64,000 nt of DNA from Glaciecola sp048820975 (GTDB lineage Bacteria; Pseudomonadota; Gammaproteobacteria; Enterobacterales; Alteromonadaceae), in NCBI RefSeq assembly GCF_048820975.1, contig NZ_JBMEUF010000002.1:186001-250000 (forward strand). Reading direction: 5' to 3'. Positions 18,420 through 27,289 of the stretch are shown here, in pieces. Made by a program: the position numbers and the translations under genes. Each line of letters begins with the position of its first letter. Within the stretch, counting starts at the first letter, position 1. Under the pieces are notes generated by a model. That model did no database searches, was not told the origin of the DNA, and saw nothing but the letters and a program-made list of their open reading frames with translations.

Positions 18420-18774
18420 GAGAATTCTTCTACGCTACAACTTCATTGAGAAACGCAACAACATCTCGCCTATCTTTGTTTCTCTTAGCCATAAGTTTAC
18501 AAGTGCTAGCAAAAATCCATATTAGTATTAAACACTTATGCTTTACTCTGGCAATATGTGCTGCGTAGCGTTTTATGAATAAATTGTTAATGTTTTATGA
18601 CGCCCTGTCAAAAAACATTCATATTTTTGAAGTCTAAGCGTAACCCAAATGTCATTAACTTTTCCCACAATTGCAACAGCCAAAAATTGAATAGCGCAAC
18701 TCTTAGTTCATTTTGGCTCCAAAAATAAGCGAGGCAAGTAAAGCTAAGCTACAACACATTAACTGGGAAATATC
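18420..18774. other. Intergenic region with candidate Pho promoter
   Basis: A 355-bp gap between the sensor kinase and the PhoX-like operon. A weak GAGAAAC...GTTTCTC inverted repeat near 18449-18484 could end the kinase transcript. A Pho-box-like sequence lies at 18605-18622. I see no gene. Confidence 0.5.
18605..18638 (+). promoter_or_regulatory. Candidate Pho box and -10 element
   Basis: CTGTCAAAAAACATTCAT (18605-18622) matches the PhoB consensus CTGTCATAAATCTGTCAT at the two CTGTCA-type repeats with about three mismatches in the scored positions. A -10-like TCTAAG (18633-18638) begins 10 bp after the box, the spacing of known Pho promoters. The downstream gene encodes a PhoX-family protein, which makes PhoB control likely but unproven. 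Confidence 0.5.
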
Positions 18775-20622
18775 ATGTTGCAAAATCAAAAAAATACACT
18801 TAAGTACACCGCTTTAGCGCTAGCTATATCACTAGGTTTGACTGGCTGCGTTTTAGAAGGCGATGACGGCGAACAAGGTCCAGCGGGCGCGCAAGGTCCA
18901 ATTGGTGATCAAGGCCCTACGGGTGAACAAGGTACCAGCGGTAAAAGCGAAGGAAAGTTAACTCGTATTGCTACCGTTCCTGACGGCGCTGAAGTAACCG
19001 GCATATTCTTAACTGACGAAGGTGATTTATTCTTCAATGTTCAGCATCCTTCTGGCACCAATACAACCACCACTGATTTAAACACCATGCCAATTAATAC
19101 CGGTACGGTGGGTGTGCTTTCAGGTATTAATTTTAATAATCTACCTGATACTTTAATTGATTCACCTGTACCTACTAGCCAAGAAGAGCGCGAAACCGTT
19201 ATGAGTGCTTATGGTGAGTATCAGGTGCTTGGTCAAACAGGCGATACCTTTGACGGTATGCTTTCAGCTGGTTTAGGTCATATTTATACGCTTGATCAGC
19301 AAACGCTTATTCTTGAAAACGACATGCCCGATTTTAACGGCTATGTGTCTACAGGTGATGGCGAAGGTTATTTATTCTCTAACTGGGAAGAATTACCAGG
19401 TGGCATGAGCCGCATGAAAATAGAAAAAGACGCTCAAGGCGCTTGGACTGTTACAGACGCAATGATGCTAGATTTCTCACCTGTATGGGGAACAGCCGCT
19501 AACTGCTTTGGTTCTATGACACCATGGAATACACCGTTAACCTCAGAAGAATGGGTAGTTGATTCAACGGTTGACAGCACCACTGATGCTGATTGGAATG
19601 ACCCAGATGAAATCGCAAGCAATGGCCGCTTAGGCCGTATGTGGGAAATGACAGCACCTGACGCTTCTAACCCATACAAATACGGTTATATTGCCGAAGT
19701 AACAGAAGCGACCACTGATGCGCCTGTTATTGTTAAGCATTTTGCACTAGGTAGATTTGAGCACGAAAACGCTACCGTTATGCCTGATGGCAAGACCGTT
19801 TATTTATCACAAGATGACACCGGCGGCGTTTTCTTTAAGTTTGTTGCTGACACCGCAGAAGACCTTTCAGCAGGTACATTATATGGTGCTAAGTTAGTTC
19901 AAGATGCTGGCCAAAATGACCCAGCAACGACTGGCTTTGATGTAACTTGGATAGAAATTGGTTCAGGTGATAACGCCACTATTCAAGCTTGGATTAATGA
20001 ATATGACGGCATTGGTACTGATGACTACGTTGAAGGACAAAGCTCATATATTACTATGGAAGACGTTCAAGCATGGGCTGACGGTGATGCTACCTACCCA
20101 CTTGCTGCTGATGGCGGAAGCGCTGTAACGGCAGGTGAAGCAATGGATGACCGTGCTGCTTTCTTAGAATCACGTGCTGCGGCTAAATTGAAAGGAGCTA
20201 CGGCTGAATGGCGCAAGCTAGAAGGTATTAGCATTAACCATGATCGCGCTAAAGAAGCGGTTGAAGGCGTAGATTTAATTGATGATGAAATTGTAACTGA
20301 TGCCTACTTATACATAGGCATAGCCGACATCGACAACACCATGATTGATGATGAAGGTGACATGCAGCTTTCTGCCCGTGTTAAAGATTGTGGTGGTGTT
20401 TACCGCGCTCGCTTAGGTGAAAACTACGACATAGCTCGCATTGAGCCAGTGGTTATGGGTTCAACTTACCGTTCAAGCCTAACTGGCGCAGAGCGTTGTG
20501 ACGTGGACAACCTATCTCAACCAGACAACGTGATTGTTATGAAAGACGGTCGCATTTTAATTGGTGAAGATGGTTTCCAAGAAAACAACACCTTGTGGAT
20601 GTACCAGCCTGTGAGTGACTAA
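18775..20622 (+). CDS. PhoX-like (DUF839) lipoprotein with collagen-like repeat
   Basis: A 615-residue exported protein of the PhoX/DUF839 family, whose studied members are calcium/iron-dependent alkaline phosphatases. The N-terminus is a lipoprotein signal with lipobox LTGC (Cys at about 25), then about nine Gly-X-Y triplets (GEQGPAGAQGPIGDQ and on, residues 32-58) that look like a collagen-type spacer. The beta-propeller body has the family motifs CFGSMTPWNTPLTSEE (about 244) and GRFEHENAT (about 326). Known PhoX enzymes use the Tat pathway; no twin-arginine is present here, so export by Sec is inferred. Phosphatase activity is an inference. First gene of a three-gene unit, although a terminator-like hairpin follows it. 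Confidence 0.8.
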   Translation: MLQNQKNTLKYTALALAISLGLTGCVLEGDDGEQGPAGAQGPIGDQGPTGEQGTSGKSEGKLTRIATVPDGAEVTGIFLTDEGDLFFNVQHPSGTNTTTTDLNTMPINTGTVGVLSGINFNNLPDTLIDSPVPTSQEERETVMSAYGEYQVLGQTGDTFDGMLSAGLGHIYTLDQQTLILENDMPDFNGYVSTGDGEGYLFSNWEELPGGMSRMKIEKDAQGAWTVTDAMMLDFSPVWGTAANCFGSMTPWNTPLTSEEWVVDSTVDSTTDADWNDPDEIASNGRLGRMWEMTAPDASNPYKYGYIAEVTEATTDAPVIVKHFALGRFEHENATVMPDGKTVYLSQDDTGGVFFKFVADTAEDLSAGTLYGAKLVQDAGQNDPATTGFDVTWIEIGSGDNATIQAWINEYDGIGTDDYVEGQSSYITMEDVQAWADGDATYPLAADGGSAVTAGEAMDDRAAFLESRAAAKLKGATAEWRKLEGISINHDRAKEAVEGVDLIDDEIVTDAYLYIGIADIDNTMIDDEGDMQLSARVKDCGGVYRARLGENYDIARIEPVVMGSTYRSSLTGAERCDVDNLSQPDNVIVMKDGRILIGEDGFQENNTLWMYQPVSD

Positions 20623-20636
20623 GCTTCACTTTCGTT

Positions 20637-20667
20637 AAATAAGCCGAGCGCAGTGCTCGGCTTATTT
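20637..20667 (+). terminator. Strong hairpin after the PhoX-like gene
   Basis: Perfect 13-bp stem AAATAAGCCGAGC with its complement and a 5-nt loop, 15 bp after the stop. It would end or attenuate the transcript before the di-haem gene, 69 bp further on. Confidence 0.8.
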
Positions 20668-20735
20668 GCATTTATTTAGATCGTAAAAGACCATCAAAAA
20701 ATAACAACAATAAGCTAGACAAGTGAGAATTACCC

Positions 20736-22469
20736 ATGACTTCATTCAAATTAAAAGTGAGCGCAGTTGCAGCCCTACTTGGCGCAATATCGCTTTTAAC
20801 AGCCTGTTCGCCGGCGCAAACAAACCAAGTTGCACACGCACAAAGTATGCAAGAAAATGTAGCCGACAATAGCTATCCTTATAGTGAGGGAGACAATATT
20901 CCTGCCTTAGCTTATATGGAGCACGATGAAGTTTATAATCCAGAGGCCGTTATACCACCTCAGTGCTACACCAAAACCGAAGGTGTAAACAATCCTTGTT
21001 ATGCTTGCCACCAAAGTTATGACCGAAACGAAGCACGCCCCAACCAAATGGGTGATGGCAGCTTACAGGGCAACTATGAATTTTCAGATGTAGGTTTAAG
21101 TAACAGTTGGAAAAACCTATTTATTGACCGCCGTGAAATGATTAGCAACATTGATGATGAATACATTGATGTATGGGTAGACCAAGATAACTACCAAAAT
21201 GCTATTGCTCAAGATACGAATAGCCAAGATAACAAGCCCGCAGAGCACATACAGCAACTTCCTGAAAACATGCATCTTGATAATTTAGCTCGCCCAGCCT
21301 TGGCTTTTGAAGAAAATGGACTGGCGAAAGACGGAAGCTTTTGGGTAGCATACAACTATAAGCCGTTCCCCAGTACATTTTGGCCAACCAACGGTTCATT
21401 CGGCGACGCAATGATACGCCTTCCTAAAGCATTTAGAGAAGTGAACGGCGAAGTCAATGAATCTATCTATTTTTTAAACTTGGCCGCGGTAGAGCTCGCA
21501 ATTAAAGACCTCCCTAGCATTCAAATTTTTGAGTTTGATGAAACCCTTCATAAAATTGATGTGAACGCTGATGGGCAATTAACAAACTCGGTAACCCAAC
21601 TGGTAAAGCCTAGCCACTATTTTGGTGATGCCAACGAAATTGAATTGGCACGTATGCTGTATCCTCAAGAAAGTGAATTTTTACATACGGTGCGTTATTT
21701 AGCAGAAGATGAAAACGGCGAGCTAGTTCCATCAAAGCGTATGAAAGAAGTGCGATACATGCAAAAGCACTTATTCAGGAATCGCCAAAGTTTAGCCTCG
21801 GCCTATTACGCTGAAGCTAAAGATAAACATTTCGAACAATTGCCGCAAACACGTTATTTAGGTGAACGCGGTATCGATAATGGATTTGGCTGGACCATAA
21901 ACGCCTATATTGAAAACAGTGACGGGCGCTTGCGACCTCAACATGAACAAGAGCTAGCTTTTTGCAATGGCTGCCACAAATCAGTAGGTGCTACGTTTGA
22001 TCAAACTTTCTCGTTTGCTCGCAAAGCTCCAGGCTCTATTGGTTGGGGATATAGCAACCTTAAGAAGTTACAAGACGCCCCTAATATAGGTGAACAAGTA
22101 GGTGAATACCTGACTTACATGGAGCGCGTAAATGGCGGTGACGAATTTAGACAAAACAAAGAAATGCTTGCACGTTGGTTCACCGAGGAAGGCAAACTTG
22201 ATACGCAAAAAGTGGCGCAAGCGCCTAACATTCATGCACTTATAGTCCCCTCTAGCGGCAGAGCACGTGATTTAAACAAGGCTTATTATACAATTGTGCA
22301 AGAGCAAAGTTACCTATTCGGACGTGATGCTACCATCACTAAAGCCACAAATGTGCTTGAGCATATAGACGCTGAGCAAGCACCTTTGTTAGATGAGCAT
22401 CAACATACTTGGGATATGCGCCTTGATTGGCATACGCAAGAGGCTGTTGAATTAGTTAAGGAAGACTAG
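20736..22469 (+). CDS. Di-haem c-type cytochrome-like lipoprotein, unknown function
   Basis: A 577-residue exported protein. A lipoprotein signal ends LLTACSP (Cys at about 24). Two haem c attachment motifs are far apart: CYACH at residues 88-92 and CNGCH at 410-414. Between them is a long stretch without recognisable domains (NGSFGDAMIRLPKAFRE; GERGIDNGFGWTINAYI). I do not recognise a characterised family. It should be lipid-anchored, facing the periplasm or cell surface, and capable of electron transfer. The next gene starts 1 bp after its stop, so the pair is almost certainly co-translated. Confidence 0.7.
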   Translation: MTSFKLKVSAVAALLGAISLLTACSPAQTNQVAHAQSMQENVADNSYPYSEGDNIPALAYMEHDEVYNPEAVIPPQCYTKTEGVNNPCYACHQSYDRNEARPNQMGDGSLQGNYEFSDVGLSNSWKNLFIDRREMISNIDDEYIDVWVDQDNYQNAIAQDTNSQDNKPAEHIQQLPENMHLDNLARPALAFEENGLAKDGSFWVAYNYKPFPSTFWPTNGSFGDAMIRLPKAFREVNGEVNESIYFLNLAAVELAIKDLPSIQIFEFDETLHKIDVNADGQLTNSVTQLVKPSHYFGDANEIELARMLYPQESEFLHTVRYLAEDENGELVPSKRMKEVRYMQKHLFRNRQSLASAYYAEAKDKHFEQLPQTRYLGERGIDNGFGWTINAYIENSDGRLRPQHEQELAFCNGCHKSVGATFDQTFSFARKAPGSIGWGYSNLKKLQDAPNIGEQVGEYLTYMERVNGGDEFRQNKEMLARWFTEEGKLDTQKVAQAPNIHALIVPSSGRARDLNKAYYTIVQEQSYLFGRDATITKATNVLEHIDAEQAPLLDEHQHTWDMRLDWHTQEAVELVKED

Positions 22470-22470
22470 C

Positions 22471-23193
22471 ATGCACGTGCCATTGACTGACTTTGTTTTT
22501 GCCTGCGCATTAATGAGTATTGGCATAGGTACTGATGTTGCGTTGGCTACCTTAGCAAGAGCCAGCCAATTAAAAACCACTAAAACTATTTTAATATGGG
22601 TAATAGGCGTGTCACTTACCCATACGCTATTTCCAATGCTCGGGTATTTAATGACGTATTTTTCGGTGCAGGTAGTCCCTATACTTACGCCAATTGTGGG
22701 TATAGTGGCAGCACTTTGTATTTTTTGGTTTTTATACCATGAAATTAACGGCGTATTTGAACATGAAGCGGGCAGCGATGAAGGCAGCAACCGAAGTGAC
22801 CGTTTGCTCGTTTCTTTGGGCTTAATTCTTGCGGTAAGTTGGGATGCCTTATGGTCAGGACCGGCTAAATCAGCACAAGTGATTGGCTGGCCTGAATTGT
22901 TGGTGTGGATATCTTTCTTATTAGTTGGGGTTGCGGTGTCTTTACTCGCTATATCCAGTGTCGCATTTTCAAAAGTGCTGGCACCTACGCTTGTTAAAGC
23001 ACGTAACACGCATTTAGGCTTATTGTGCTTACAATACTCGGTTATTGCTTACTTTGGCTTTTTGGCGGTACTGCGCTATACCTTTGGCTTTACCTTTGCT
23101 TGGTATTATATTTTGGCCCTATCATTTTTGTTCATTGCGAGTTTAATGATATTACGCGCTAACCCAAGGCTCATTAGTACATCTAACTCTTAG
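22471..23193 (+). CDS. Polytopic membrane protein next to the di-haem protein
   Basis: A 240-residue integral membrane protein with about six hydrophobic segments. The first helix carries the polar pattern SIGIGTDVALATLARASQL, and a later one has SWDALWSGPAKSAQV. The general layout recalls small cation-transporter families (MntP- or LysE-like), but I cannot assign a family. It begins 1 bp after the di-haem lipoprotein, so a functional link such as an electron-transfer or transport partner is inferred from context only. A strong terminator follows. Confidence 0.65.
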   Translation: MHVPLTDFVFACALMSIGIGTDVALATLARASQLKTTKTILIWVIGVSLTHTLFPMLGYLMTYFSVQVVPILTPIVGIVAALCIFWFLYHEINGVFEHEAGSDEGSNRSDRLLVSLGLILAVSWDALWSGPAKSAQVIGWPELLVWISFLLVGVAVSLLAISSVAFSKVLAPTLVKARNTHLGLLCLQYSVIAYFGFLAVLRYTFGFTFAWYYILALSFLFIASLMILRANPRLISTSNS

Positions 23194-23219
23194 CTTCTTC
23201 ATTACTCCTGCCTTAAATG

Positions 23220-23256
23220 AAAAGGGCCGCTTGTGCTAAGAACAAACGGCCCTTTT
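23220..23256. terminator. Bidirectional terminator between convergent genes
   Basis: AAAAGGGCCG / CGGCCCTTTT, perfect 10-bp stem with an additional inner TTGT/ACAA pairing. T-runs lie on both sides, so it serves both the membrane-protein gene and the Oar-like receptor gene. Confidence 0.85.
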
Positions 23257-23279
23257 ACTATAATGTTAACTATCGCATA

Positions 23280-26237
23280 TTAAAACTTAATAGACGCACT
23301 TAGTTGAACATATCGAGGGGTTTGGTATGCATTCGCTAAACCAAAATCTGGCTCAGCTACACCAGGATCACCTAGCTCCGCATATTCATTCACTCGAGTC
23401 ACACTAGATGCGTCAAGTATATTAAATACGTCTGCTCTAAAATTAACATCATAATCATCAGCAATTACCATTGAATATGAGGCTGATAAATCTAAACGGG
23501 CTACCCAAGGCGTCTCGCTAAATGAACCACGAGGACTAAACACATAGCTTGGGTCTTCTGTCGTACAATCGGCAGTACATAGATAATATGTATCACCGTA
23601 TGATGGTCTACCATCTGGATGCCCAATACCGAATGCCGTAACTGGGCGTCCTGATTGTAACGAGAAGTTCAGACCAACTAAGAAGTCTTCTGTTAAGGCA
23701 TATGAACCATATACTTTGAACTGATGACGTCTGTCATTAGGCAGATTACCGTACGCACCATCCATCAACTCTGGGAAATCAAAGTCTTGCGTTAAGCCTG
23801 CATCACCTTGCGCGTTATCAGATTTTACCAAACCTTCTGAGTTACCATAGCTTTTCGACCAAGTATAAGACGCGTTCATTGACCAAACGTCATCCCACTG
23901 GCGGTTTAAAGTAAACTCAAGCGCAGTATACTTTCTTTCTGCTTTTGGATAGCCTAGGCCTTCTGCATCTAAGGTAACAATTGTATCTACTTCATGGTCA
24001 CAGTCGGTATCAACTCGTACCGTCATATCTTCGCCAGGATTGCCCAGTACATAACCGCCACCACCAGGATGTTCACAGCCGTATAACTCTTCTGTTAGGT
24101 GGCTGATTGTCATATCATCAATCGCACCATTTAGTAAACGTCTTGTCGCTTTCACGCCCCACGACCAGCTCTCATTAATAGTCGCTTGGTAGCCCAACAT
24201 GAACTCATCTTGGTACATTGGGTCTAGATCACCATCAACAATACCCGACACCTCAGGAACTTCACCATCAGCTAAGAACTCATCACCACCTATTTGTGCA
24301 CCAACATTAGGCGTTAAATATTCTAAACCGTTGTAATCATTGATCGTAACACCTTCTAACACGTAATATTTGCGTACATCAAATTCATTACCGGCTAATC
24401 TTACGTTGGTATTATTGGCAACTGGTAAGAAGTATCGGCCAACGTTGAAGAACAGCTTTGATTCACCGTCACCGTAAACGTCCCATGCAGCACCAATTCT
24501 AGGCGCAATCATGTTGTCTATTTTAGCAAAGGTTTCACCAATGCTGTTTTTGTTATCAAAGGTCTCATTTCTCAAACCAAGCGTTAAGGTAATGTCATCT
24601 GTTACCGTCCACGTATCTTCAATATAGATCGCGCTCGCTTCTGTTTCAAAGTCACCACTAACGGTGCGTTCACGGCTTCTTACATATTGCGTTACGCCTT
24701 CAGGAACAACACCATCATTTGCAAGTACAGTACCCGGCTCAGTATCATACAAGAACCAGTAAACACCCTCAGGGCCTGAGTAGCCTTGTAGGCTATATGA
24801 AGTATTTATTTCACGATCAAGGCCAAAACGGATTTCATGATCGCCCCACAAATAAGTAAAATCTAAGCGCATAGCTTCGCGAGTATCTAAGCCTTCTTCT
24901 ATACTATAGTCATTTACCGTTGCACAACCTGAACTAGTTTTGCCTAAGGTTTGCTCAGCACGCGTATCGTAAAGTAAATTACAGTCAGCTTGGATATTAC
25001 TCTTGTTAGTTAGTGAATATTCATTTTCACCATATAAAGCACTCACGCTGAAATCATCAGTAATATATCCGGTATATTTTACTGACCAGTTATCACCGCC
25101 CGTTTCTTCATAAGAAGTAGAGATGTAATCACGTGGGTCGTAGTTGTAGTTGTCGGTACTGGTGGTAGCTGAATCCGAAAATGCCAAAAACTCTAACAAA
25201 TGATCTTCATTGATTTGCCAATCTATTTTAGCTCCCCAAAACGCGTCATCGCCGGTTGCATCGTTAAACGTGGTTCTTTCACCATCGGTATATTCTTGGG
25301 AAATATCGCGCGGGTTATAAATACCATAGAAAAACAAAGTATCTTCAATAATTGCGCCCGACGCATAAATGTTCCCCTCAAGCTCAGCTACTGAATCGTC
25401 ACCGTTATAGCGGTAAAATTCACCGTTTGTTTTTTTACCATTTGGCGATGTTTCTCTTAAATCACCAGGCTTCCAATAAACATTTGCGCCAAATTTAAAT
25501 TCATTTGAACCACGTTTAGTTACTGCATTCACTACACCACCGGTAGACCGTCCAAATTCAGCGGAATAACCACCTGTTTTCACTTGGAACTGGTCGTAAA
25601 ATTCGTATGGTACATTTGAAAAACCAAGCCCGTTTCTGAAGTTTGTAACATTCAAACCGTTAATATAAACAGAGTTTTCTGCAACCGAAGCACCACCAAA
25701 CGATGCAAAATTACCAAAGCGTGAATCGCCAGCCGTAACGCCTGGCGCAAGTAAAGCAACACTTGTAAGATTACGAGGCACGGGTATTCTAGCCAGTTCA
25801 ATCGCATCAATGTTTAATGATGATTCTGACGATGAAACATCAATCATTGAAACGGCATTACCTGACACCTGAATGACTTCAACACCCGAAGACGCTGCCA
25901 CTAGGTTTATGTCAACTTTGGTTGTGGTACCTATATTCACTGAAATTTCACCCAAGGAAACAGGCTTATACTCATCAACTTCTGACGATACTTCATATAC
26001 TCCAATTGGAAGACTCCCCAATTTGTATGAGCCGTTTTCGCCCGTAATAAGGGTTTTCGAATAACCGGTTGATTTATTTTTTAGGACAATAGTTGCCCCG
26101 CTTATTTGCTTATTTGTTGTTGCATCTATTACTGTACCAGAAATGGCACCATCAGTATTACCAGCGAAAGCTGGAACTGATAAGCCGAGGCACAATGCTA
26201 CTGATATTGCTGCTGTCGTTTTTTTAAGTGCGAACAT
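23280..26237 (-). CDS. Oar-like TonB-dependent outer-membrane receptor
   Basis: A 985-residue exported receptor for energised uptake across the outer membrane. Order: signal peptide ending PAFAG (about residue 26), a carboxypeptidase-regulatory-like (CarboxypepD_reg) domain (GAISGTVIDATTNK, about 30-110), a plug domain (GNAVSMIDVSSSE; about 120-240) and a C-terminal barrel ending LSASIKF. This is the Oar layout common in Alteromonadales. The substrate is unknown; a peptide, protein fragment or glycan is usual for the group. The start at 26237 is fixed by AGGGAGA 6-8 nt upstream; the upstream open frame is not coding. No ExbB, ExbD or TonB gene is nearby. Confidence 0.9.
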   Translation of the reverse strand: MFALKKTTAAISVALCLGLSVPAFAGNTDGAISGTVIDATTNKQISGATIVLKNKSTGYSKTLITGENGSYKLGSLPIGVYEVSSEVDEYKPVSLGEISVNIGTTTKVDINLVAASSGVEVIQVSGNAVSMIDVSSSESSLNIDAIELARIPVPRNLTSVALLAPGVTAGDSRFGNFASFGGASVAENSVYINGLNVTNFRNGLGFSNVPYEFYDQFQVKTGGYSAEFGRSTGGVVNAVTKRGSNEFKFGANVYWKPGDLRETSPNGKKTNGEFYRYNGDDSVAELEGNIYASGAIIEDTLFFYGIYNPRDISQEYTDGERTTFNDATGDDAFWGAKIDWQINEDHLLEFLAFSDSATTSTDNYNYDPRDYISTSYEETGGDNWSVKYTGYITDDFSVSALYGENEYSLTNKSNIQADCNLLYDTRAEQTLGKTSSGCATVNDYSIEEGLDTREAMRLDFTYLWGDHEIRFGLDREINTSYSLQGYSGPEGVYWFLYDTEPGTVLANDGVVPEGVTQYVRSRERTVSGDFETEASAIYIEDTWTVTDDITLTLGLRNETFDNKNSIGETFAKIDNMIAPRIGAAWDVYGDGESKLFFNVGRYFLPVANNTNVRLAGNEFDVRKYYVLEGVTINDYNGLEYLTPNVGAQIGGDEFLADGEVPEVSGIVDGDLDPMYQDEFMLGYQATINESWSWGVKATRRLLNGAIDDMTISHLTEELYGCEHPGGGGYVLGNPGEDMTVRVDTDCDHEVDTIVTLDAEGLGYPKAERKYTALEFTLNRQWDDVWSMNASYTWSKSYGNSEGLVKSDNAQGDAGLTQDFDFPELMDGAYGNLPNDRRHQFKVYGSYALTEDFLVGLNFSLQSGRPVTAFGIGHPDGRPSYGDTYYLCTADCTTEDPSYVFSPRGSFSETPWVARLDLSASYSMVIADDYDVNFRADVFNILDASSVTRVNEYAELGDPGVAEPDFGLANAYQTPRYVQLSASIKF

Positions 26238-26271
26238 GTGAATCTCCCTTCGTCGCTTTTTAAGTTGGATA

Positions 26272-26286
26272 GCGATTTCAAATCGC
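26272..26286. repeat. Palindrome in the leader of the Oar-like gene
   Basis: GCGATTT-C-AAATCGC, perfect 7-bp arms around one base, 35 bp upstream of the start codon. It could be an operator or a small RNA hairpin. No regulator assigned. Confidence 0.35.
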
Positions 26287-26473
26287 CTTATTTTTATGTA
26301 GATTTTATTGTAGGACAAACTTGCCCGTTCAAATAATAGCCAGCCGATCACTTTTTAGTCAATAGTGGGCGCGATAATTATTTTAATTAAATTATACGGC
26401 GGCTGATTTTTACGTAAGCGAGGAAGGGGAAATAAAAAGAAATCTATAAAACACGGTTACGTTAGTTGTTAAA

Positions 26474-27193
26474 TTACGTCCGTTGTTGAGCAAGCAAAGT
26501 ATCTTGGCACTCTTTCAATAACGCGACAAAATCTGCACCGGTTCTATCTACATCATTAACTGAAACAAAAATATCGTAGCCTAAACCTTGCTGAAGTTTG
26601 CGCATGCGGTGGGCAAACATGGCGCTCACCCCGTTTATGATTCGCCCGTCTTGGCATTTGTATTTGGTATCTTCAATTATGTCGTCACTGGGGCATTGGC
26701 CGGTTTTACACGAATTGGCAATAACTTGCGCAACTAAGGGACGTTGCTCCATTAGTAAGTGCGTTATAAGGCGCGGAGAAATGCTTTGTAAGAAAGGTTC
26801 AGGATCACGTAAACGAAAGCCAATGAGTTCTAAATCAACATGTTCTAAACCCTTATGAACACGAGGCACATCAAAACGTTGAATATTTTCCCATGGCAAT
26901 ACCCACTGGCCCTTCCTATGGTAATACTCAATTGACTGCTTGGTGATTTTTAAACTGTATTTAGGTTCTTGAAGCTTATAAAACCCCATTACAAAAGCGA
27001 CTATGCTGCCGCTTAAAAACAGCACCCCTACTAAGAAAAATAAAGGCGGCATAAATATTAAAATTACCGACCCAACTAAGGCTACAGCTAAGCCTATTAG
27101 TAAGGTAGTAATACCATTAGAAGACGCGCTGCTTTTTATGTAAATTGCTGCGTGTTGATCTTCATGCTTATGTTGTTCGTTATTGCCAGACAT
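26474..27193 (-). CDS. DUF2982 membrane protein
   Basis: A 239-residue protein with two adjacent membrane helices (about residues 28-72) followed by a soluble domain with a PH-like beginning (YSLKITKQSIEYYHRKGQW). The layout and the phrase PWENIQRFDVPRV match the DUF2982 family of marine gammaproteobacteria, function unknown. A CKTGQCP segment could bind metal or form a disulfide. Single gene between the Oar-like and RND genes. Confidence 0.7.
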   Translation of the reverse strand: MSGNNEQHKHEDQHAAIYIKSSASSNGITTLLIGLAVALVGSVILIFMPPLFFLVGVLFLSGSIVAFVMGFYKLQEPKYSLKITKQSIEYYHRKGQWVLPWENIQRFDVPRVHKGLEHVDLELIGFRLRDPEPFLQSISPRLITHLLMEQRPLVAQVIANSCKTGQCPSDDIIEDTKYKCQDGRIINGVSAMFAHRMRKLQQGLGYDIFVSVNDVDRTGADFVALLKECQDTLLAQQRT

Positions 27194-27289
27194 AAAAATA
27201 CAGTACCATCATAATAATTGCCCATATTATGATATACCTTGATCGCAAACAAAAGGCACAGTTTGTGTGCCACCATTGACGAAATTTAT

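Noticed and set aside
22452..23009. 185-codon minus-strand frame
   Set aside because: Lies inside the membrane-protein gene, which has a coupled start and a coherent helix pattern.
26238..26351. Upstream extension of the Oar-like receptor
   Set aside because: Basic, non-signal-like residues; the ATG at 26237 has a strong AGGGAGA site and a proper signal peptide.
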